Assembly (NCBI GenBank): GCA_963691655.1
Contig: OY829329.1
Span: 63,730,852 to 63,794,851 of the forward strand
Direction of reading: 5' to 3'
From: Toxonevra muliebris
Lineage: Eukaryota > Arthropoda > Insecta > Diptera > Pallopteridae
Length of the DNA: 64,000 bases
The first letter of the stretch is position 1. The number at the start of each line of letters is the position of its first letter. The position numbers and the translations under genes are program-made. The notes under the pieces were generated by a model. The model ran no database searches. It saw only the letters and a program-made list of their open reading frames with translations, and had not been told where the DNA came from. This document shows, in pieces, positions 1 to 9,141 of this stretch.

Positions 1-681
1 AAGACATAATTTCGATAACTCATTGACTTGCCATTACTGATAATGAACCTAACCTCAAAAAAATGATCAAAAATGCCAAAAATAGTTAGAGACTAATTTT
101 TTTCAAATGATTATCAGTGGGAATTTGGGCTATTATCAATGATGGGGAGCCCGGATGAGGTTGGCATATATTCCCTAAATTCGTGCAGTCGCAGCATTGA
201 AATCTTCCGAGTCGGGTGCTCTGAGCAATAATGAGTTAAAGAATTAATTATATTTTAAGATTAAGAACTTTGAAGCTTATTCAATAACACTGTCCTGCAT
301 GGGTTTGGTGAACAATATTGTTTCTAGTGTTTGCGAATGAATTTTTCATGCTGAACACGAATCTGGGGTCAAAAACTTCCCATTATGTCACGTTTTAGAA
401 AAATGGGGTTGAAACCACTGAAAATACCGTTTTTGGCCATGTAGCACAACTTCGTACGATTTCAATTCAAATTTATTTATAAAATTTTTTCTTTTATTTG
501 ACTTTTTAGAAAGAAACCGATTAAAAAATATTTAAAAATCGTTCAATAGATTTTATTTTGACTTTTTTTCCATCCACTGGCAATCAATATCAAAAATTAG
601 GAAAAAGTTCTCACATTTTGGGGGGGAGGGCGGGGAAAGGGGGGCCAGGACCCCCAAAACCTCCTTCTAAATACGGCCTTG
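1..681. repeat. dispersed repeat, copy 1 (cut by window edge)
   Basis: This stretch is clearly similar to 23872-24962. Shared blocks include the opening TTTCGATAACTCATTGACTT, a block around GATTATCAGTGGGAATT, the TGCATGGGTTTGGTGAA block, and a G-rich end (about 620-681) that closes with CGGCCTTG or AGCCTTG. The copies have diverged by substitutions and indels, and copy 2 is about 400 bp longer in its middle. No long ORF is present. It is probably a non-autonomous transposable element of unknown class; its true left end lies outside the window. Confidence 0.7.
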
Positions 682-3600
682 TAATGGTAGTAGTAGTATA
701 AAAACCAATTAAATGAATATATGTGTTAATAACTAGAGCGGGCAAAGGATCTGAGTGGAACGAAATTCTTGCAAATTCATATAAATTTATAATGCCATAT
801 ATTGCCGAAAATTATCCTTACAAAAAAAATAAAATCGAAGGCTGAAAAGGCATTGTGCTCCGCCCGATTACTCCTGATGGATTTAAGCCTCAAACTAGCC
901 CTAAATCTATCCGAAGTTTCTGCAAACTTCAAGTTTGGCCAAATATTTTCTATAAAAAAAAAGTTAGCCTAGGTTCGTTCACCTCATCTGAGAGAAATCA
1001 GGACATTCGCAGATGAAATGCCACGTAGTCCGATTTTTTGGAACCAATGTAGAAAATCATTGAAGCTAACGAAGCATGTGATGAGCCTCACGTGTCCATT
1101 TCATGTTTAATAAATGAGGGGCTACAATCAATAAATAAATTGTTAAAGCGGAGTCAACAGTAATAAAAAGTAATAAAGCATTTGGACTGACAAAAACTAT
1201 ACATGTATACTACAATATATAGTATAATGCTATCACAGGTACCAAATTAGTGTCTTTAATGCCCAAACTGAATTTCAGGAATGACTGCGACACATTTTTT
1301 TATTTTGGGAGCTGGCTTCGAGGGATAACTCAACACTGATGAGTCTAAAATGGACTATAGTGATGGTGCAGAAGTCTACTGAGAACACCTCAATAAGTCT
1401 GTGGATAGCTATATTCATAGACAGACAAACAGCCATTAAGCGGCACTCGAGTTAAACTTAATCCTTGCAGATATTTGTCCAATATACTGGGCAAGAGCAT
1501 AGGATGAAAATTATGATATACACTGTAACGGTTTGCCATATATTAGACATCACCTGATGGAAATATGAATCACTTTATCTTAGATTTTATTGTTGATTCG
1601 TGTTGTTTGGTAGCATCAGATTAGTATAAGCGAAGATTTTTAGATTTTTAGTTAAATTTTCGTGTATGAGAGTGTTAATATCCTCTAAATTATTTAAACA
1701 AATTAAAGAGTTGCTAGTCTCTTCAGGTTTCAGCTCACAAAAATCTAATTTTCTTTTCACATGAATTCCATTCCCAGAATAGGTAGAAAATTTGAATTAT
1801 TTTATATCTATAGATGCATTAAAATACTTTTACAAATAATTAAATAGAGAAATTTGCAGATTTATCACTCATTATAAATAGTTCATTTGAAAAGAGTTGA
1901 CATTTCTTTCTAACAGTATTTTACTCTCTTTGTGTTTGAAACTTAACGAAAAAATACGGAGCATACAATTTATTACTCTCTCTCTCTCTCTGTGATGATA
2001 AAAACAAACTGTTCTTTTAAAAAGAACTGTTTATAAATTGTTTTTAAGCTCTCCTTTTAAAATAAGTTACAACTTGCTCTGCTCACATAAATATTTTTAT
2101 TACACTCTCTCTCTCTCTCTCTCTCTTTCTCTTTACACTATTTCAAATTATAGCCGTTGTTTATACATAAAAAATTCATATAAAATTTCCTTATAACTTC
2201 AATAATTCTCTGTAATCTTTTCATAAAATCAATACATAAAATGGATTTGAAAAACGAATTCAAATGTAGGGTCACTTTTCTGTAGGATATGACATGTTAA
2301 CTATGTTACTAGTTAACTAGTCAAACGATGGTTGTGTTCTGAGGCAACCTTTAAACGTCTAAAAAACGTTTGTTGTAAATATCCGCTTAGTTTAAGCGGT
2401 TCAAAAGCCACTCCCAACGGTTGTTAATTAGGTCATAAGTTTAGATGATAAGCGACGGAATCAATCTATACATCATTTCAGTTTATAAAATCGAAATGTT
2501 GTGCTGAATCAGATAACACCAATCGCATATCCAGAATTAAGAAGGCGCTATTCCTATGGGTACAAAATGGAGGAATTACGCTCTTTAAATCTGGATATGA
2601 AACTAGTCCCTTTCCTGTTGATCATTGTACACAACATTAAAGTGATTGGTTTTTTCTTAATTCTCTTTCATTCTTTCTTCAATAGCTCTTTTTCATTAAC
2701 ACTACACTTGTTACCACTCAAATTCTGAAACACTTTGCACTTTTGTAAAATTACCTATTTAAAATCTTGATGTCGTAACCTCAATGTCGTTTTCATTTCA
2801 ATATAATCCTACAGAAAAGTGTGCTGCAAGGAAACCCAGACAGACAAAAAAATAATTTAAATTGAAATAATTTAAATTTGGGTAGACAGCAGCAGTGACC
2901 CTACGTTTTTGCATAAATTATGTGCATTTTTTTTTCTCTTAAAACATTTAAATGAAAATTTCCTAGAATATCTATGAAGTTTAACCTGTTCTAAATGTCT
3001 TTTAAGTGCAGTTTTTTGGAGCAGCCTCATTTTCTTGAGTTTCTTTAGGGTACTACTTAAGTGTCTGACCACAAACCTTGCCTGGGATATTTTGCAACAT
3101 CCATCTCGTTCAGTGCATAGTGACCTTTATTTCCTTTGATTCAGTTGAGAGTTACTACATTTTATGATCACATTGATATTATTTTTGTGCATATTCCTGC
3201 ACATGCCTGATTACTCTCAGCAATACATAAAACCCAGACAAGGACTCAATAAATGTTTTTGATTAATTTTGGAATGCTGATCATGAATCTGTGGTCGGTT
3301 TTTTTTTTGTAGTTCTTCGAGTATTCTGTTTACCATTAATGAAAGTTGAATTTATCAGGGAAACAAAATTAACTTAAAATAATATTAATTTTAAATATTC
3401 CTATTTAGTGTGTGGAAAAGTTATTCATTTGATCTTCTGTTTTTATTCCAACAATCCACAAGCTTTCCTTTCTTTTAAAATCATATTTTTGGCATGCCCC
3501 TACGGGAAAAATAGTACGAAATATTCTGAGAAAAGTTCGAAATATTCTTTGAGAAAAGGATTCCTTATACAAGATTAAATAAGATGCCTAAACAACAGAA

Positions 3601-4147
3601 CTGTCTTCTATTCAACAACAACTAAAGAGACTTGACATAGCGTCGAAATAGAAATTCTGACTTCGAATTCATAATCAAAACATCAAGCTCTAACGAAAAC
3701 CCCCGTAGGCATAACCCATGCCGGTTAGTGTAATTATAATCAGAAATCGAAAAAGAAATCAGTGTGTACGAATCATATAACAATATGACAAGCTTTTAAC
3801 CCAGCAGCTTTAAGCATTGCAAAGTGTTAATAATATATATATCAAAAATGTAGTTATTTTAAATCTTATCAAAAAAAAAGTTAGTATCGGAGAAAAGATA
3901 ATTGTGCTTAGTGCAATTATTTCTATTATTTATAAGGCAAAAACACAAACAGAGTCGATGAATAAAATTTAGTAAACCGGTGATCGTTACAGAGGAAAGA
4001 GTAAAGCATTTGTCGGAAAATATTAACGAAACTATATGGGTGAGTAAGCACATGAACAAACAACAACAAATAACCAAACTAAAGAATCATTCTCTTTGTG
4101 CATGACAAAAATTCAAATAAAAGAGAGTGATAATTATAAAATAACAC
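682..4147. other. gene-free intergenic stretch
   Basis: I see no credible gene here. The stretch has (TC)n microsatellites at about 1975-1992 and 2105-2127 and otherwise unstructured AT-rich DNA. A 75-codon open frame at 2501-2728 begins at GTG and has no recognisable domain. Frames at 2872-3072 and 3859-4077 on the - strand look like chance. Confidence 0.6.
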
Positions 4148-4180
4148 TATAAAAGTGAAAGAGAAAATTCAGCTTCATTT
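4148..4180 (+). promoter_or_regulatory. TATA box plus initiator of GRHPR-1
   Basis: TATAAAAG lies at 4148-4155. An arthropod-type initiator TCATTT lies at 4175-4180, with its A at 4177, which is 29 bp after the first T of the TATA box. This is the standard spacing for a focused fly core promoter. It predicts a transcription start near 4177 and a 105-nt leader before the ATG at 4282. This is a sequence prediction only. Confidence 0.5.
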
Positions 4181-4281
4181 GGGCTTGGTTGATTCAAGAC
4201 CGATTCAACTTTTCTCTCACTCGTCACATTCTTTTTTTTTTTAAATATACATACATACATACAAACATTTCGCCTGCAAAC

Positions 4282-4357
4282 ATGTTTTTGGGGATCAAAA
4301 GTTTATCTTCCATCAGTGTTCAACGAAAATTATCATCGCTTTTAACTTTCAAATATG
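4282..4357 (+). CDS. candidate alternative first exon with mitochondrial presequence
   Basis: The ATG at 4282 is preceded by GCAAAC, a good fly start context. It opens 25 codons with basic residues K6, R15, K16 and K24, many Ser and Leu, and no Asp or Glu. The exon stops at a strong donor, G|GTAAGC (4358). The first AG after the downstream pyrimidine tract, at 4546-4547, joins it in frame to the conserved enzyme just before ATG 4556. The removed intron (4358-4547) would contain the ATG at 4469 and its hydrophobic reading. A TTCTAAC branch-point-like motif lies near 4423-4429. Confidence 0.5.
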
Positions 4358-6648
4358 GTAAGCTTAGGAACAGTATCTTGATGTTGTGTTTAAAACAAGC
4401 TTAAGAAAAATAACGAAATTTCTTCTAACTGAAAAGCAAAATAACTAAAAAAAAAACAAAAACCTAAAATGTCAGCTTTAAAATTAATTGTTTTACTTTT
4501 TGCTTTTTCTTCATTGGAAATCTCTTACACCAATGCCGTACGGAAAGGCAGTAAAATGTCCAATACACCAGAGAAATTCAAAGTTCTAGTCACTCATCCA
4601 GAAGTGCCACAAGAAGCTTTAGATTTATTAGCACGCGGTTGTGATGTGACCATAATACAGAATTTGCCATTAAAACGTTCAGAAATTTTGGAGAAAATAC
4701 ATGGAGTACATGGAGTTTTCTGGGCATGTGGTGAACCTCTAAATGCTGAAGTTTTAGATGCGGCAGGTCCACAATTGAAAGCGATTTCAACAATGTCGGC
4801 TGGCATTGATTATGTTGATGTGCCCGAGCTAAAGAAACGTAAAATTCCACTGGGACATACGCCGACCGTGCTCAATAATGCAGTAGCTGATATTGGTGTG
4901 GGTTTGGCATTGGCAGCGGCACGTAGATTCCATGAGGGACGTCAGAAAATTGAAACGTAAGATTTTGTATAAAAACAAAATTCAAGAACTTTTGAACATT
5001 AATTCGTGTCTACACTTCCAGCTCAACTTGGGAGAACTACCACATAAATTGGATGTGGGGTCAGGACATACGTGATGCTACTATTGGTTTTTATGGTTTC
5101 GGTGGTATTGGTCAGGCTATCGCTAAACGTTTGTCAGGTTTTGATATTGATAATGTTCTTTATACAACACGTCGTCGCGTTTCAAAGGATATCGAGGAAG
5201 AATTTAATGCTAAGAAAGTTGATTTCGATAAGCTTTTAGCTCAAAGTGATTTTATTTTTATTGCTGCTCCCTTAACCAATGAAACAGCTGGAGTTTTTAA
5301 TGCTACCGCTTTCGGTAAAATGAAGAAAACTGCTGTGCTTGTGAATATTGCAAGGGGAGGTAAGTTGTGCACTTATATAAAATTATTCTGTTATAAAAAT
5401 TTTTATCATTTTAGGTATTATAAATCAAGAAGATCTTTATACCGCATTGAAAACTAATCAAATCTTTTCTGCTGGTTTGGATGTTATGACACCCGAGCCT
5501 TTACCCTCAAATAATAAGTTGATGAGTTTGCCCAACCTTGGTATGTATGCTTTCTTTCTTTCTAAAATTAATTTAATATTACTTAATAACAGATTAAAAA
5601 TCAAGCAGCTAATTTTAATCTTTAATTGCTGACTTTTCGCTTTAGTTTATATAAATTTTTTGCAAACGGTGTCCCGCCTGTTGAATCGATGAAGCGTGTT
5701 TATATTTTTAGCAATTCAATGTTCACATAAAAATTTAATGAATATTGGTTATCAAATACCTGATTATTTGCCATCGATATATATTGGTATCATTCCAAAA
5801 ATTGAACTGAAGTGCAGATGTTTATCTTGAAATATTGTTATCTATTAAGTAGTTTAGATTCATAGTAAGTAGGACTAAAAATGCTTCCAAATAGTTGTTG
5901 ATGAGCAAAACTGAAACAGAAAAAAACAAATAAGAGAAAAAGATTTCATATAAAATGATATCAAATTAAAACAAGTTTATTTTTGATTTAATTATTTTTC
6001 TTGAAGTACTTACCTGAAAATTTCACATTCTGTTGCCCACAATATTAGCTGATAAATTGGGAATTTCATTTACTTCAGACAAAAGCTCATAGAATCCGTT
6101 AATCCGTGAAACCAAAGTTTACAACTGGCACTGACAGAAATAATGGAGAGATGGTACGAAATGAAGGAGAACTCTTAAGGGAAATTCATAATTCATTTTC
6201 TCTCAGTTCATTACAGCAAGCCAAACTCAACCGCAGACTTGATTCTAGATGCTTTCCCAGATCCATTATTCTCAAAGTGTTTTATTTCTCCTAGATTCTC
6301 TACCTTAGAATATGAAATCTAGAACTAGATATAACTTTTTTAGTAGATCTATTTTATCTTGTCTTATCTAAAACTAACCTTAAATTCTATAGCGTTTTGA
6401 CTCAATCATATGCTAAGCTTCATTAGATAGATTCCGGTATCGATGACATGACAATGAAATTTCATATTATCAAAGTCTGGTATTGTTGAAATGTTTTCTA
6501 ATTTTTTCTTTATTTTTCATTAATTTCAGTTATTTTGCCACACCTTGGCTCAGCCACCGAACGCACACGTACCGATATGGCAGTCATAGCTGCACATAAT
6601 GTTCTTAGAGGAATGGCCGGTGAACCAATGTTTTCGCCAGCATATTAA
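4282..6648 (+). CDS. glyoxylate/hydroxypyruvate reductase, paralogue 1 (likely mitochondrial isoform)
   Basis: D-isomer-specific 2-hydroxyacid dehydrogenase of the GRHPR family, which reduces glyoxylate to glycolate and hydroxypyruvate to D-glycerate with NAD(P)H. Favoured exons: 4282-4357, 4548-4956, 5022-5359, 5415-5540 and 6530-6648 (355 aa); all introns are GT-AG. The first exon encodes a basic, Ser-rich, acid-free N-terminus typical of a mitochondrial presequence. The alternative is an unspliced start at ATG 4469 (356 aa), which gives a signal-peptide-like N-terminus; a third option is ATG 4556, giving a plain cytosolic enzyme. In 356-aa numbering, the nucleotide-binding GxGxxG is at G188-G193 and the catalytic triad is R274 (IARGG), E303 (TPEPLP) and H322 (LPHLGS). 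All are intact. Intron 5541-6529 is 989 bp, against 66 bp in the paralogue downstream. I am sure of the family, less so of the first exon. Confidence 0.88.
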
Positions 6649-7142
6649 ATATGAAGTTTAAAGTGAGAATAACATAATATTTGCATGCTAAAAATATCGA
6701 CCAGAAAGCCAGCTTTCTTATTCTAATGTTTAATACAATTGGCCTAACACAAAATTTAATAAAAACTTGCACGCACATGCTGTGATGTGAATGTATTTCT
6801 AAAGCTACATAAGAAAATAAAAACAAGAATCTTGACATTAAATAAATTGTGTTTCCATGTAACAACAAAATCATAATAATATATTTAGGTTTATTTATAT
6901 TTTGCATAGCCGCATACCAATCGATTAACAACCACTACTCCACAACTGCTATCAACACTTAAGAGACAGATAAAATAAACGTCCTCTTCGAAATCTGTAA
7001 CAGCGCGCATGAATGAGAGCGTTGTCATATTCTCTTCTCTTCGTTCTCTCTCTTTATTCCAAATGCAATCTAATCAACGTTAAAAATTTTCCACATAGTT
7101 TTTTAGTTTATTTACGCCAAGTCTCAATTGTGCATATATTCA
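6649..7142. other. intergenic spacer between the GRHPR paralogues
   Basis: This 494-bp spacer must hold the 3'UTR of paralogue 1 and the promoter of paralogue 2. No clear TATA box is visible before 7143. Two adjacent upstream ATGs lie at about 7010-7016, in a leader rich in TCTC. Confidence 0.5.
6758..6763 (+). terminator. candidate poly(A) signal of GRHPR-1
   Basis: AATAAA lies 110 bp after the stop codon. Another AATAAA-type hexamer occurs near 6814, so the used site is uncertain. Confidence 0.35.
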
Positions 7143-8460
7143 ATGTCGAACGCTGCGCGTCGTGCCTTCAAAGTGCTTATCTCCCATCCGGATGTGCCCA
7201 CACCTGCACTAGAACTTTTAAGGCAGCGCGGATGTGAAACTATCATTTGTCAGAGTGTGCCGCCAGCGCGCGCTGAAATCCTAGAGAAACTACCTGGCGT
7301 TGATGCTATTTTCTGGGCTCACTATCAACCACTCAATGCAGAGATTCTAGATGCTGCGGGTCAACAATTAAAAGCGGTCTCGACGATGTCGTCGGGCATT
7401 GATTTTGTTGATTTGGCGGAGTTTAAACGACGACAAATGCCACTGGGTCACACGCCGGGTATTGTTAAGAATTCGGTGGCAGATTTGGCAATTGGTTTGA
7501 TGATATCAGCGGGACGTAATTTTCATGCAGGTCGACAAGAGATTGATAAGTAAGTGTAAGAGAGAAAAGGAAGTGGTGGTTAAATAGCAACTAATGGTAG
7601 TTAACAGTGATCGTTGTATAAAGTAAAACAGCTGATTTAACATTTTAGCGTTAACATTTCTGAAAACTTTTTACTATAAAGCTTTTGAAAGCTTTTTGTT
7701 CATAGCATTGCCAGGTAGAAAAGTTAAATTTATTTCTTATTTGCAATAATTTTAGCTCACTTTGGAAAACAGAACGCATTAATTGGTTAATGGGGCAAGA
7801 AATACGTGACTCTGTAGTTGGTTTCTTTGGTTTTGGTGGGATTGGGCAGGCAATTGCCGCTCGTCTGCAGTGTTGGAATGTTGCCAAGATAATCTATACA
7901 ACACGTACACGTAAAGCAAATGATGCTGAATTCAATGCAGAACATGTCGCTTTTGAAACGTTGCTGAAGGAAAGTGATTTTTTGATTATAGCTAGTCCGT
8001 TAACTACGGAAACGAAGGGTATCTTTAATGCTGAAGCATTTAAACAAATGAAATCTAACTGTGTTTTTGTTAATGTGGGACGTGGAGGTGTGTACATAAA
8101 GTAATTTGAGCTCAAAACAAAATCAAAAGATGCAAAATTTTACCCTTAGGTATTGTGGATCAACCGGCGCTCTATAATGCTCTAAAAACTTGCCAAATAT
8201 TTGGCGCTGGTTTAGATGTAATGACGCCAGAACCATTGCCTGCAGATGATCCGCTCTTGAAATTACCAAATTGTGGTAAGTTGTTAATTTTCTATGCGAA
8301 TTTCATATTTAATTTTGTTATTTTATTCGAATTTTTCACAGTTGTCCTTCCACATTTGGGCACACAAACCTGGAAGACTACCACCGAAATGGGCAATCTA
8401 GCTGCTACAAATATATTAAACGCTCTTGAAGGCAAACCAATGATATGCCCAGCTTATTAA
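7143..8460 (+). CDS. glyoxylate/hydroxypyruvate reductase, paralogue 2
   Basis: Second GRHPR-family enzyme, 327 aa. Exons are 7143-7549, 7756-8087, 8150-8275 and 8342-8460; all introns are GT-AG. The ATG at 7143 is the first methionine in the conserved frame; the 5 codons before it, back to 7128, open with TTG. The protein starts directly at the catalytic domain with no targeting sequence, so it is probably cytosolic. It has GxGxxG at G161-G166, and R245 (VGRGG), E274 (TPEPLP) and H293 (LPHLGT) as the catalytic triad. Exons 3 and 4 have exactly the same lengths (126 and 119 nt) and intron phases as in paralogue 1, and exon 2 differs by two codons. This shows tandem duplication. The long introns differ: here the largest is the first (206 bp). 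Confidence 0.93.
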
Positions 8461-8472
8461 ATTTACGATTAA

Positions 8473-8478
8473 AATAAA
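8473..8478 (+). terminator. candidate poly(A) signal of GRHPR-2
   Basis: AATAAA lies 13 bp after the TAA stop, giving a very short 3'UTR. It ends well before the TTAA-bounded element at 8540. Confidence 0.5.
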
Positions 8479-8539
8479 GCACAGAATTTAATTGTTCGCA
8501 CTAAATTTGTCTTCTTTCTATATACATATGTTTATTTTA

Positions 8540-8793
8540 TTAACCCTTTTGGGACTATTGGTCACCAATGACCCAAAATACGTCTTTCAAAAACGATTGC
8601 ACCGATTTTAAGAAGTTTACATTCAATGCAAACAAAAGTTTACTGTACTTTAGTCATTATAAAAAAAAAGTTTGAAATTGTTACCTAATTGATGGCACCA
8701 GGAGTGATATTTTTTATTTACCTCACAATTTTTACAATATTTGACTAAATACGCCAGATTTTCTATGTTTCTTTATGCTCAAGAAAGGGTTAA
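8540..8793. mobile_element. TTAA-bounded short inverted-repeat element (piggyBac-like MITE)
   Basis: The 254-bp segment starts with TTAACCCTTTTGGG. Its right end, read in reverse complement, starts TTAACCCTTTCTTG. The TTAA at each end fits the piggyBac superfamily target duplication. No coding capacity. The terminal repeat is only about 10 bp, so this is moderate evidence. Confidence 0.5.
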
Positions 8794-9141
8794 CTGAAAA
8801 ATGGAAGTTCACGTTTTCAGGGGGTCAAATTTCGGTTCTGATGAAAAATTGTGACAAAATATGGGGGTCAGAGAATACGAACACGGGTTCAGTTTTGTGC
8901 TATTCCTCCGGTTATCTTATGGTCCCAAAATGGTAGATGTAGAACCCAAAATTCCACCCATACAGCAAAAGTTTTTCTGCGTGATTACTGTATAATTTTT
9001 AGCGGAATTATAACGCCACCGAAAGCCACTGGAAAAATGTGCTATCATAATCTAATGTTTTGTGATTGATATTTAAATGTATTTAAATTATTTTAAGGAC
9101 GGGTTTGAACAACCAATATCCCCCTCCGTCCCTCTTTCGTT
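8794..9141. other. gene-free stretch, 3' flank of IFT80
   Basis: This stretch should include the 3'UTR of IFT80, which runs towards it. An open frame at 8851-9069 (+) has no recognisable domain. No canonical AATAAA is obvious on the - strand. Confidence 0.45.

Noticed and set aside
4469..4960. Secreted GRHPR with an N-terminal signal peptide as the main product
   Set aside because: The hydrophobic stretch coincides with a pyrimidine tract before a usable AG, and a better-formed upstream exon exists. Kept only as an alternative.
6605..6931. 108-codon open frame on the - strand
   Set aside because: It overlaps the last coding exon and 3' region of GRHPR-1 on the opposite strand, with no recognisable domain.
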